From positions 1 through 60,248 of the forward strand of contig JALFSR010000061.1 of the NCBI GenBank assembly GCA_022778745.1: a stretch of DNA of 60,248 nucleotides, read 5' to 3'. The translations under genes and the position numbers were made by a program. Position 1 is the first letter of the stretch; every line of letters begins with the position of its first letter. This document shows positions 7,421 through 16,010 of the stretch, piece after piece. Under the pieces are notes generated by a model. It had not been told where the DNA came from. It did not search any database and saw nothing but the letters and a program-made list of their open reading frames with translations. This DNA comes from Clostridiales bacterium. GTDB lineage: Bacteria > Bacillota > Clostridia > Lachnospirales > Lachnospiraceae.

Positions 7421-8739
7421 TTAATATGCTCTTTTATGCGTATTTGAGTATTTACCCGCCAATTGCCCCTTGGTCCGATGATAATGGCGATCTGGTCGGA
7501 CAGGAACAAGGTTCTGACTTATATCATCATATAATTTTTGAAATAATACGGATTTCTTTTCCTTGTCCGTTTCCAAAACAATATATATTAGATCATTTTT
7601 TAGGATGCCAATACTGAGCATCTGGTTAATTGCCATTTTATGCTTTGTATGCAATTCTTTTTCGTTTAATTCTCGCTCAACATCTCGTATTATGTCTTCT
7701 GCCAGATTACACACATAAATGGTACTGTAAATATCCTGTAATAGAAGACATGGTTTTGTACCCGTGAAATTTTCTAGCTGTAGTCTGCTTTTTAAAGTTT
7801 CATATGCCGTTTCAATGCCCCAGCGCATTCGATATAATTCGGAAATTTCAGATGTACTAAACTCTGATTGTGGTAGATTCGTTGCCAACACTTCTATGGT
7901 TCCATTATTTAGTGGTATCTTTACCATACGAAGCGTAATTTTGCCAAGCTCCTTCATTCGTTCTCCGTTAGAAGTCCCTTGGTAATGCCGAATTCTGGAT
8001 TTATCCAGTTCTATTTCTACAATGTTGTCTTCAGCAGTTAGAGCTTGTTGTTCCTTTTTATAATCGCTTGATTTCAGTCGGGCAAGAAATTTTATCCCTT
8101 TGTCCATCATATGGATGAAGGCAGGCGTTGAAGGATAACCTCTGTCCATTATGATAACAAAAGGCTGATTCTCCCCTATTGTTTCAGGAATACGTTCTAT
8201 CTGTTTTCCGCCAGACGCATTTCATCAAACTTCACTTTATTGCAATCACTTTCCAGAATCATCCGATTCCTAACATCATAAATACATCCTAGACCGATCT
8301 GTGCCTGTGGTTTAGTATTTTTTCTGCTAGCACTTCCATACATTTCCAATGTTTCCTTGGTGGTAGGAATATTGATATCAGAGCCATCTGCTGCTAATAC
8401 AAGGTAACCATGGTAAGTATCAAATCCTGGTTCTGAATAAAAGTTTTGATTATGAAAATGATATAAATCCTGGAATGCATTTGGATTCAATTTCATTCGT
8501 TGTTTTAAATATCCAGGCTTGGAAATGTTGACACCCGGGTGGGCAATTTTCATATAATTACGCAATTCCAACGTCAAAGTAATCCCCTTTCTATTTACCA
8601 TAGTCAGCAGAAGATCGTTGAGTGGCATTTTTCTGTTTCGTACAAAAACGTTATTTTTATCCGAACGACAACAATTTACAAATTCATCTGACTCCATCCT
8701 GCACATATCCATTATAGTATGTTTCTGTGAACTTCTCAC
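7421..8739 (-). pseudogene. IS4-type transposase, split by one frameshift
   Basis: Two frames make one transposase. The first (8739 to 8197, 180 residues) has the first catalytic Asp in AADGSDINIP. The second (open through 8149 to 7421) has MDRGYPS and the IS4 signature YRMRWGIETAYETLK (Y-x2-R-x3-E-x6-K). The first frame ends at a TAG in ...RLAENR; one extra base in the A-run at the GAAAAC site, or a -1 slip there, joins it to QIERIPETIG and on into the second frame with nothing missing. Either the copy is dead or it uses frameshifting. The site is not a canonical slippery heptamer, so a dead copy is likelier. Clear terminal inverted repeats were not found by eye. Confidence 0.8.
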
Positions 8740-8756
8740 TACAAATCACCTGCATT

Positions 8757-8957
8757 TCATTCATCATAAACAAGACGTGGTTTCTTTTTGGAATAAGCTG
8801 CTTTCAGATAAGGAATCTGTTCCGCTGTAACAGGTCCAAGGTTTGCTTTTACAGTCTGTACAACTTTTCCATTTACTCGCCTATTTTCAACAAGACTGGC
8901 ATAATAATGCTTTTTCTTTCCGTAAGTTTTTGTGAGTATTTTGATAAACATATGCAT
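8757..8957 (-). CDS. Small transposase-like N-terminal fragment (66 residues)
   Basis: The peptide starts MHMFIKILTKTYGKKKHYY and continues with LVENRRVNGKVVQTVKANLG. This resembles the N-terminal region of IS1634/IS4-superfamily transposases, where a short beta-rich segment with 'NGKVxQ...LG' precedes the catalytic part. It stops at 8757, 18 bp before the start of the frameshifted IS4 transposase and in another frame. It is either the truncated start of a second transposase or the leader frame of the same insertion sequence. Function on its own is unlikely. Confidence 0.45.
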   Translation of the reverse strand: MHMFIKILTKTYGKKKHYYASLVENRRVNGKVVQTVKANLGPVTAEQIPYLKAAYSKKKPRLVYDE

Positions 8958-9040
8958 TACCTCTCACTATTAGTGATATATAAAAATCATAAAAAATTCA
9001 ATAATATATTTGATAAATTCTTACTACATTTAAACAAAAA

Positions 9041-9088
9041 AAGAAAAGAATAATCTATTTCATGACTGAAATAAACTATTCTTTTCTT
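9041..9088. terminator. Bidirectional hairpin between the insertion sequence and dacF
   Basis: AAGAAAAGAATAATCTATTTCA pairs with the segment at 9067-9088 with two mismatches and a 4-nt loop; A and T runs flank both sides. A second nested hairpin (AAGCC/GGCTT around CGCAAG/CTTGCG, about 9110-9151) lies closer to the dacF stop. Confidence 0.6.
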
Positions 9089-9200
9089 AAGTTAATGACA
9101 TTGTGATTTTAAGCCGTTTTCGCAAGGTTTTATAAACACTTGCGCAGGCTTATAAGAAGATTTCCCGCTATCAAATCAATAAAAAATATCTTTAACTTAG

Positions 9201-10424
9201 TTAAAAAAGAAATTGTTGTCCTAATTTTTTTATATAATCAAAAAATCCTGCCTTTTCCATCGATTCTTTTGCAACAATCGGTGTAAATCCAAGCACGTTT
9301 CCATTCAGCCGATATTCTAGCCGTCCAACTTGCTGTCCTTTTTCTATCGGTGCTGTCAGCATTTCTTCCCATATAATTTCTCGTTCCATCAAAGAGAAAT
9401 CTTCTCCTGATGTACTTAAATACGAAAATGGTGTTCCATATTCTGTCTGTACCTGCTCCTGCACACCGTCCTGCACAAACGCTGGATTAAGTGCAGGTGG
9501 TGCCTGATCTTTATACAATTTACAATTCGCATATCCATAGTTCAGCAATGTCGCAGCTTCTGTAAAACGATCTTTATAATTCGGACATGCCATAATGACG
9601 GCAATCATCTTCACTCCGTCTTTCTCGGCAGTCGCCGACAAGCAATATTTTGCCTTTGACGTGGAACCCGTCTTTAGTCCTGTCGCCCATTGATACTGCT
9701 TTAATAACTTATTTGTATTTGCAAGACCAAATTCTGTCGTTCCTTTATTCGTCGTATGCGTAATATTTTGCATCCAAATTGTTGAATATTCATGAATCGC
9801 TGGATAATTCATAATCAATTCTCGACTCATAATTGCAACATCTCTTGCCGAAGAATAATGATTGTCGGAATCTGTGAGTCCACAGCAGTCTTCAAAATGT
9901 GTATTCGTCATTCCAAGTCCTGCTGCCCTTTCATTCATTCGATTTACAAATTCCATTTCACTTCCTGCAATTCGCTCCGCCATAGCAACTGATGCATCAT
10001 TTGCCGAAGCAACAACGATACATTTAATCATCGTCTCAACACTTTGCCGCTCCCCTTCTTCCAAAAACACTTGAGAACCGCCCATTGATTTTGCATAATT
10101 ACTCGTCGTAACTTCCTCTTCTAACGTAATTGTTCCATTTTTTAATGCATCAAAAATTAAAATTAACGTCATAATCTTTGTAATACTCGCAGGACTTAAT
10201 CTTGTATCTGCTTGATTTTCATAAATTACCGTACCAGTGCTTCCCTCCATTAATATAGAAGAAGCTGCCGTAATTCCAAGCTGCGCTGCATCTGCCGTCA
10301 CTTCCACTGTCTGCTTGTTTTCTTCTGTCTTCAAATGATCAGCAGAAACAGTTTCTGGCAAGACAGGATTCCATAAATATGTACAAAGACTAAGTGCCAC
10401 CAGAAAAGAACAAATTCGGTTCAT
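9201..10424 (-). CDS. dacF: D-alanyl-D-alanine carboxypeptidase (DacF/PBP5 type)
   Basis: Serine-type D,D-carboxypeptidase that removes the terminal D-Ala of peptidoglycan stem peptides outside the membrane. All three penicillin-binding motifs are visible: S80-I-T-K83, S140-A-N142, and KTG in GLKTGSTSK near residue 247. The N-terminus (about 1-28) is a signal peptide, MNRICSFLVALSLCTYLW. The C-terminal part (about 300-407) is the beta-rich PBP5 C-terminal domain, ending in an amphipathic tail that may bind the membrane. The length of 407 is normal. It starts at ATG 10424 behind GGAG. A likely promoter (TTGTCA, 19 bp, extended TGCTACAAT) lies at 10484-10454 on the minus strand. Confidence 0.92.
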   Translation of the reverse strand: MNRICSFLVALSLCTYLWNPVLPETVSADHLKTEENKQTVEVTADAAQLGITAASSILMEGSTGTVIYENQADTRLSPASITKIMTLILIFDALKNGTITLEEEVTTSNYAKSMGGSQVFLEEGERQSVETMIKCIVVASANDASVAMAERIAGSEMEFVNRMNERAAGLGMTNTHFEDCCGLTDSDNHYSSARDVAIMSRELIMNYPAIHEYSTIWMQNITHTTNKGTTEFGLANTNKLLKQYQWATGLKTGSTSKAKYCLSATAEKDGVKMIAVIMACPNYKDRFTEAATLLNYGYANCKLYKDQAPPALNPAFVQDGVQEQVQTEYGTPFSYLSTSGEDFSLMEREIIWEEMLTAPIEKGQQVGRLEYRLNGNVLGFTPIVAKESMEKAGFFDYIKKLGQQFLF

Positions 10425-10453
10425 AACGTTACTCCGGATAATTCCTTACTTCT

Positions 10454-10484
10454 ATTGTAGCATAAAATGAAAAAAGTATGACAA
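10454..10484 (-). promoter_or_regulatory. Probable dacF promoter
   Basis: On the minus strand there is TTGTCA (10484-10479), 19 bp, then TGC-TACAAT, an extended -10 (TACAAT at 10459-10454), 30 bp before the start codon. The long spacer makes this moderate evidence. Confidence 0.5.
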
Positions 10485-10596
10485 CTATCTGTATCCATGA
10501 AGAACTAGCAAAGCACCTATGGAAAATCCGCTGCTTCACTTAACATTTCGCATACTTAAAGTAGGGATTTCTCGTTCTGTATTAAAAAAGACATTA

Positions 10597-12774
10597 TTAT
10601 AATTTTATATTTTTTAATGCATCTGCAAACAGTGAATTCGTCAACTGCTGCTCCTGTGCACGTTGTTTTTGCATATAACGCTGCACTTCCTTTTTACTTA
10701 CATTTTTTCCTTCTTTTTGTCGCCTTTCCTGAAACTTTGAAAGTTTTTCCCGATATCCACAGCTGCAAGTAAACATACTCTGCTCTCCCTTTCCAACAAG
10801 TTCCATCTTTTTATGACATACTGGACAGCGTGCATTAGACATGCGAGAAACAGTCTCTCGGTATCCACATTCTCGATCTTGACAGACAAGCATCTTACTA
10901 TTTTTTCCATTGACTGCCAACAAACGCTTTCCACAATTCGGACATTTTTTATTTGTGATATTATCATGACGAAATGTCTTTTCTCCGTGCTTAATCTCTT
11001 CTGTCAATGCTGCCGCATAAGAACGAATCTCCTTCATAAACTGCTGATTTTCTCGCTCTCCTTTTGCAATCTGTGCTAATTTCCACTCCCAATCAGCCGT
11101 CAATTCTGGTTTTCGCAAATCTTCTGGCACAAGTTCCAGCAACTGCTTTGCTTTTGATGTTATATGAATCTCATTTCCTTTCTTTTCCAAGAAAAAGCTA
11201 TGAAACAATTTTTCAATAATATCCGCTCGTGTCGCCACTGTGCCAAGACCACCCGTCTCTTTTAATATCTGTACCCGTTTCGCACTTGTATCCTGCATAT
11301 ATTTTACAGGATTCTCCATCGCCGATAATAATGTTGCTTCTGTAAAATAGGGCGGTGGTGTTGTCTTTCCTTCCTTTATAACAAGCTGACAAACCGCAAG
11401 TTTCATTCCCTGCTCTAATTTTGGAAGAATCTGTACATCTGTCTCTTCTTCCTCCAACCCTTCTATATTTTGATATACTTCTTTCCATCCCATCTGCAAC
11501 ACAAAGCTTCCCTTTGCGGTAAACAGCTCTGTCCCAATTTGTGCCTGAATGGATGTCTGTTCGTATTCTGCCGCAGGATATAAAACTGCAAGAAAACGAC
11601 GCACAACAAGATCATAAATTCTTCGCTCATCAACCGTCATATGATCCAGTGCAACAAACTGTTCCGTAGGAATAATTGCATGATGATCCGTTACTTTTGC
11701 ATCATTTACAAATGAAGCATTCGCTGTAATTGGCTTTGTAATCAATTTTCCTGCCAACGCCTTATATGGACCAACACCACATGCTTTTAAACGCTCCTTT
11801 ATCGTTCCAACAATGTCTTTTGTCAAATAGCGGGAATCCGTTCTTGGATAAGTAAGCACTTTATATGTCTCGTAAAGACGCTGCATAATATTCAATGTCT
11901 GTTTCGCCGAATATTGATATTTCTTATTTGCATCTCTTTGCAGTTCCGTCAAATCGTATAACAATGGTGCCATTGTCTTTTTCTTCGCTTTAGAAACTTT
12001 TGTAATAACAACTAAATTTCCTTCTATCTTCTTTTTTATTGCTTCTATTTTTTCTTTTTTAAATGTCGTTTGACTGCCTGAATGGGAGTCTGTCCATACA
12101 AGCTTCAGCGAATCACAAACCGCAGTCAGCCCAAAATACGACTGCGGCTGGAATTGTTTAATCTGTGCCTCTCTCTGTGCAATCATTGCAAGTGTCGGTG
12201 TCTGAACACGCCCACACGAAAGTTGGGCATTATATTTGCAAGTAAGTGCTCGTGTCGCATTAATTCCGACAAGCCAATCCGCCTCTGCACGACAAACTGC
12301 AGCACGATACAAATTATTGTACTCTCTTCCATCTTTCAAATGCGCAAATCCATCTCGAATCGCTTTATCTGTCACGGATGAAATCCAAAGCCGCTTAATC
12401 GGCTTTTTATTTTGTGCCTTTTCCAAAATCCATCTTGCAACTAGCTCTCCTTCTCGCCCTGCATCTGTTGCAATAATTACTTCTTTTACATCCTTGTTAT
12501 GTAACAATGCTTTCACCGCCGAATATTGCTTTGCCGTTTGAGCGATCACTTCCAAATGAAACGGCTCTGGCATCATTGGCAAATCTTCCATTTTCCATGT
12601 CTTATATTTTGTATCATATTGCTGTGGATCAGCCAATGTAATCAAGTGTCCCAATCCCCATGTAACAATATAATTCTCTCCTTCTAATCCTCCATTTACC
12701 GATCGGTTACAATGCAGCACTCGTGCAATATCCCGTGCAACCGACGGTTTTTCTGCAAGCACTAATGATTTCAT
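10597..12774 (-). CDS. topB: DNA topoisomerase III
   Basis: Type IA topoisomerase of 725 residues that decatenates and relaxes DNA. The Toprim domain begins MKSLVLAEKPSVARDIA and carries DAGREGELVAR. The active-site tyrosine is in TYPRTDSRYL (about residue 310). The C-terminus has two Cys4-like zinc modules (CPNCGKRL..CQDRECGY and CPVCHKKM..CSCGY), as in the TopB form found in clostridia and on mobile elements. It starts at ATG 12774. A consensus SD (AGGAGG) lies 53 nt upstream and is separated from the start by a 12-bp stem-loop (12786-12826) that could bring it into range. Confidence 0.93.
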   Translation of the reverse strand: MKSLVLAEKPSVARDIARVLHCNRSVNGGLEGENYIVTWGLGHLITLADPQQYDTKYKTWKMEDLPMMPEPFHLEVIAQTAKQYSAVKALLHNKDVKEVIIATDAGREGELVARWILEKAQNKKPIKRLWISSVTDKAIRDGFAHLKDGREYNNLYRAAVCRAEADWLVGINATRALTCKYNAQLSCGRVQTPTLAMIAQREAQIKQFQPQSYFGLTAVCDSLKLVWTDSHSGSQTTFKKEKIEAIKKKIEGNLVVITKVSKAKKKTMAPLLYDLTELQRDANKKYQYSAKQTLNIMQRLYETYKVLTYPRTDSRYLTKDIVGTIKERLKACGVGPYKALAGKLITKPITANASFVNDAKVTDHHAIIPTEQFVALDHMTVDERRIYDLVVRRFLAVLYPAAEYEQTSIQAQIGTELFTAKGSFVLQMGWKEVYQNIEGLEEEETDVQILPKLEQGMKLAVCQLVIKEGKTTPPPYFTEATLLSAMENPVKYMQDTSAKRVQILKETGGLGTVATRADIIEKLFHSFFLEKKGNEIHITSKAKQLLELVPEDLRKPELTADWEWKLAQIAKGERENQQFMKEIRSYAAALTEEIKHGEKTFRHDNITNKKCPNCGKRLLAVNGKNSKMLVCQDRECGYRETVSRMSNARCPVCHKKMELVGKGEQSMFTCSCGYREKLSKFQERRQKEGKNVSKKEVQRYMQKQRAQEQQLTNSLFADALKNIKL

Positions 12775-12785
12775 AAATTTATATC

Positions 12786-12833
12786 AGTCACTCTTTTTCC
12801 TATTTTTATCAGCCAAAAGAGTGACTTCCTCCT
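12786..12833 (-). promoter_or_regulatory. topB leader: SD site plus bridging stem-loop
   Basis: AGTCACTCTTTT (12786-12797) and AAAAGAGTGACT (12815-12826) pair perfectly over 12 bp. On the minus strand the stem starts 1 nt after AGGAGG (12833-12828) and ends 11 nt before the topB ATG. No T-tract follows, so it does not look like a terminator. If folded, the effective SD-to-start spacing is about 12 nt instead of 53. Confidence 0.6.
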
Positions 12834-12919
12834 TTCATTATATCGAAAAATGATTTCCTAGATATTATAAACTATATCAGTGTTTCATTATAACAGACTT
12901 TCTTTTGTTTGTACAATCT

Positions 12920-13105
12920 CTATTTCTGCCCAAACGACTCACTTGACGCAAGATGCGACTCAATACTCTCCTGAACCTCTTCTTTCTGCTCCATTTCCCA
13001 TACTTCACTAATCCTTTGTGCTTCCTTTGCAGCAAGTGCCAATCCTTGACAAAAAATCCAAGATGCGATCAATGCCATTGCAACAATAATAAGAATTAAT
13101 ACCAT
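12920..13105 (-). CDS. Small single-pass membrane protein
   Basis: A 61-residue protein starting MVLILIIVAMALIASWIFCQ: one hydrophobic segment at the very N-terminus, then a charged cytoplasmic-type tail rich in Glu and Gln. I prefer the ATG at 13105 because AAAGAGGTCGG stands 6-10 nt upstream. The frame is open back to 13180, which would add 25 mostly Lys/Asn residues from a poly-A tract with no good ribosome site. No family is recognised. It lies upstream of topB on the same strand, 145 bp away, so co-transcription is possible. Confidence 0.5.
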   Translation of the reverse strand: MVLILIIVAMALIASWIFCQGLALAAKEAQRISEVWEMEQKEEVQESIESHLASSESFGQK

Positions 13106-13291
13106 ACAACCGACCTCTTTCTTTTTTATTTCTTTTTTATTACTATTACTCTTTTTTTTTATTTTATTCATTTTTTTCATCCATGATCAAAAGGACATGC
13201 AAAGCGGAAACTCGAAATCTACTTTAATATAAAAACTATCATTCACTCTTTTTTGTTTTTTATAAGTATTTTGTCTCTATTGTTTGAAAAT

Positions 13292-13321
13292 AAAACCAAT
13301 TTTATTAAAACCAATTTTATT
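13292..13321. repeat. 15-bp tandem duplication next to the aroF promoter
   Basis: AAAACCAATTTTATT occurs twice with no gap (13292-13306 and 13307-13321), ending 10 bp before the -35 box. It could be an operator for a regulator of aromatic biosynthesis or simply slippage in AT-rich DNA. Confidence 0.6.
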
Positions 13322-13331
13322 TTCATTTCTA

Positions 13332-13360
13332 TTGACAGTTTTAGTTTATTACTTTATAAT
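13332..13360 (+). promoter_or_regulatory. Sigma-A promoter of the DAHP synthase gene
   Basis: A perfect TTGACA (13332-13337), a 17-bp spacer and a perfect TATAAT (13355-13360), followed by SD AGGAG at 13388-13392 and the ATG at 13400. Confidence 0.85.
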
Positions 13361-13399
13361 GTTAAAGTAATTGATTAAAATTAATACAGGAGTAAAATT

Positions 13400-14428
13400 A
13401 TGGGATTCAAATTTATAAAAAAACTGCCATCTCCAGCAGAAATTCGAGAAGCTTATCCTGTTTCTGCAAAGATTGCAGCTATTAAAAAAGAAAGAGATGC
13501 AAGGATCCGTGAAGTATTCACTGGTCAGAGTGATAAATTCTTAGTAATTATCGGACCATGTTCTGCTGATAATGAAGACGCTGTATGTGACTATATCAAT
13601 CGTCTTTCAAGAGTTCAAGAGAAGGTCAGTGATCGCCTGATTCTTATTCCAAGAATTTATACAAACAAACCTCGTACAACAGGGGAAGGATACAAAGGAA
13701 TGGTTCATCAGCCAGATCCAGAAAAGAAGCCAGATATGCTTGCTGGTATTATTGCAATTCGTAAGATGCATATGCGCGCCATTGAAGAAAGTGGATTAAC
13801 TGCTGCCGACGAGATGCTTTATCCAGAAAACTGGAGATACCTGTCTGATATTCTTTCTTATGTTGCAGTCGGTGCACGTTCTGTTGAAAATCAGCAGCAC
13901 CGTTTAACCGTCAGCGGATTTGATATTCCGGCTGGTATGAAAAATCCAACAAGCGGCGACTTTTCTGTTATGTTAAATTCCGTATATGCCGCACAGCATA
14001 GTCACGATTTCATCTTCCGTGGATGGGAAGTACAGACAACAGGAAATGAATTAACACATACCATTTTACGTGGTGCAGTAAACAAACACGGGCAGGCAAT
14101 TCCAAATTATCACTATGAAGATTTGGAATTACTCCTTCAGATGTATAACAAAAAAGATCTGAAAAATCCAGCTTGTATTGTCGATGCAAACCATTCCAAC
14201 TCTAACAAACAATATATGGAGCAAGTTCGTATCGTCAAAGAAGTATTGCATAGCCGCAAACATAACCCAGATATTGAGAAATTAGTGAAAGGTGTTATGA
14301 TTGAGAGCTATATCGAAGGTGGATGTCAGAAAGTCGGCGAACATATTTACGGAAAATCGATTACTGATCCATGTCTGGATTGGGAATCTTCCGAACAGTT
14401 AATTTATTCGATCGCCGATCTTGTCTAA
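13400..14428 (+). CDS. aroF: 3-deoxy-7-phosphoheptulonate (DAHP) synthase, class I
   Basis: Condenses phosphoenolpyruvate and erythrose 4-phosphate in the first step of the shikimate pathway. The 342 residues match the AroF/G/H (E. coli-like) type: GPCSADN near residue 51 and KPRTTGEGYKG near 88, with the metal-binding region around DANHSNSNK late in the protein. No fused chorismate mutase or ACT domain is visible, so allosteric control would be within the barrel as in AroG/F/H. It has its own strong promoter and a strong terminator (14476-14515), so it is monocistronic. I cannot tell from sequence which aromatic amino acid inhibits it, and the symbol is only indicative. Confidence 0.9.
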   Translation: MGFKFIKKLPSPAEIREAYPVSAKIAAIKKERDARIREVFTGQSDKFLVIIGPCSADNEDAVCDYINRLSRVQEKVSDRLILIPRIYTNKPRTTGEGYKGMVHQPDPEKKPDMLAGIIAIRKMHMRAIEESGLTAADEMLYPENWRYLSDILSYVAVGARSVENQQHRLTVSGFDIPAGMKNPTSGDFSVMLNSVYAAQHSHDFIFRGWEVQTTGNELTHTILRGAVNKHGQAIPNYHYEDLELLLQMYNKKDLKNPACIVDANHSNSNKQYMEQVRIVKEVLHSRKHNPDIEKLVKGVMIESYIEGGCQKVGEHIYGKSITDPCLDWESSEQLIYSIADLV

Positions 14429-14475
14429 TTCAATAAATAAAAATAATTATAATTTTTGAAAACAGACATTATGTC

Positions 14476-14517
14476 AAAAGCTGTCATACAATTGATACAT
14501 TGTATGACAGCTTTTTT
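14476..14517 (+). terminator. Terminator of the DAHP synthase gene
   Basis: A 17-bp perfect stem (14476-14492 with 14499-14515) with a 6-nt loop, ending in six T. Confidence 0.9.
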
Positions 14518-14774
14518 ATGAAAGTTTGTTTTTGCACTTTTGTCTTTTTATTTTGTATTTTCATCACTTTTGCTAATTTTTTCCTATTTATTTTGTTGAT
14601 TTTCTTTTAATTATATGATATATTATACACAAGCATTCATAAATATATACAAATCAGTTTTATGTATACGATTTAAAATTTATATGATTTATAGTTATTT
14701 TTCCTTAATTGAACAGTGATCTCCTCACGCTCTATCTAATAGCAGCTCAATTTTGACAACATAACTGTATTCAT

Positions 14775-15069
14775 ATGATGTTAGGATCAAAATATCTTTT
14801 GATCCTATGATATCAAGCCCTACTCCCATATATTTCATCTAAAAATACATGAGAGTTTGATCTTGATAATACATTATTTTAATGATACCAGGGTCAAAAG
14901 GTTATGTATTTCATGCTTGCATGAAAAAGCATAATTTTGAGACCCGCAAAACATGAGAAAGTAGCCCGATTAGGGTGAATTTCGAATGTTTCTAGGATTG
15001 CGAGACCACGTAGTGCGGAGCAATCCATAGGTATCATGGGGTCAAAGTATCTTTTGACCCCAACATCAT
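14775..15069. repeat. MITE-like intergenic element with 40-bp inverted ends
   Basis: The ends 14775-14814 and 15030-15069 are inverted repeats matching at 32 of 40 positions. Each end is itself palindromic (GGATCAAAA/TTTTGATCC and GGGGTCAAA/TTTTGACCCC). Inside are further inverted pairs: GGGTCAAAA (near 14889) opposite TTTTGAGACCC (near 14935), and GGATTGC/GCAATCC (about 14995-15026). No coding frame is evident. The right end lies 26 bp before the nagB start codon, so the element is in or next to the nagB promoter region. A decayed relative of its right half lies at 48232-48331. Confidence 0.7.
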
Positions 15070-15095
15070 TTTAATAAAAATCTAGGAGGAATACT

Positions 15096-15824
15096 ATGAA
15101 AATTTACAGAACGAAAGATTATGACGCAATGAGTTTAAAGGCAGCTACAATTTTAGCTTCTCAGATCACATTAAAGCCTGACAGTGTATTAGGACTGGCT
15201 ACTGGCTCTTCACCAATTGGAATGTATAAGAAGTTAGTTGAATGGTATGAAGCTGGCAACTTAGATTTCTCTAAAATCATGAGTGTAAACCTTGACGAAT
15301 ACCGTGGATTATCCCCAGAAAATGAACAGAGCTATCGCTATTTCATGAACTCTCATTTATTCAACTATGTGAATATCCGTAAAGAATGCACTCACGTTCC
15401 AGATGGCTTAACAGAAAATCCAGACCAAGCTTGTGAAGATTATGAAGCATTGATCGAATCATTAGGCGGCGTTGATATCCAAGTTTTAGGTATGGGTCAT
15501 AACGGTCATATCGGATTTAATGAGCCAGCTGCTGATTTCGCTAAGATTACTCATTGTGTTGATCTTGCACCAAGTACTATTGAAGCAAACAAGCGTTTCT
15601 TTGAGTCTGAAGCAGACGTTCCTCGTCAGGCATATTCCATGGGTATCGGTACAATTATGAAAGCAAAGAAGATTCTTCTTATCGTTTCTGGTGCAGACAA
15701 GGCTGAGACATTATATCGTGCTTTAACTGGTCCAGTTACTCCAGAAGTACCTGCATCTATTCTTCAGTTCCATAAAGAAGTTTACGTTGTAGCTGATGAA
15801 GCTGCGATGTCTTACTTTAAATAA
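15096..15824 (+). CDS. nagB: Glucosamine-6-phosphate deaminase
   Basis: Converts glucosamine 6-phosphate to fructose 6-phosphate and ammonia, feeding amino sugars into glycolysis. At 242 residues it is of normal length for Gram-positive NagB, without the C-terminal allosteric extension of E. coli. Visible motifs are the phosphate-binding ATGSSP, the catalytic Asp in NLDEYRG, and the catalytic His region GMGHNGHIGFNEPA. The start ATG is preceded by AGGAGG. No nagA is next to it. The upstream gap is filled by the MITE-like element, and a perfect 40-nt palindrome ends the transcript. Confidence 0.95.
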   Translation: MKIYRTKDYDAMSLKAATILASQITLKPDSVLGLATGSSPIGMYKKLVEWYEAGNLDFSKIMSVNLDEYRGLSPENEQSYRYFMNSHLFNYVNIRKECTHVPDGLTENPDQACEDYEALIESLGGVDIQVLGMGHNGHIGFNEPAADFAKITHCVDLAPSTIEANKRFFESEADVPRQAYSMGIGTIMKAKKILLIVSGADKAETLYRALTGPVTPEVPASILQFHKEVYVVADEAAMSYFK

Positions 15825-15845
15825 TTTTCTATCTGATTACTCACT

Positions 15846-15885
15846 TAGAGAAGCTGCTGTAATTGCAATTACAGCAGCTTCTCTA
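15846..15885 (+). terminator. Terminator of nagB
   Basis: A perfect 40-nt palindrome (20-bp arms, TAGAGAAGCTGCTGTAATTG and its complement) followed by TTTTC. Confidence 0.8.
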
Positions 15886-16010
15886 TTTTCATAAAATATA
15901 AAACGAGCAAGGATACTCACGGAAAACGGAAAGCAAATATTTCAAATCTACTTCATTCTCATTCAATCTCTCCCTGCTCGTCTATTTATAATAGAAAAAA
16001 AGTGAGCAAT

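Noticed and set aside
8757-8957. Antitoxin-like small gene
   Set aside because: The sequence fits a transposase N-terminal segment better and it touches an insertion sequence; no toxin partner.
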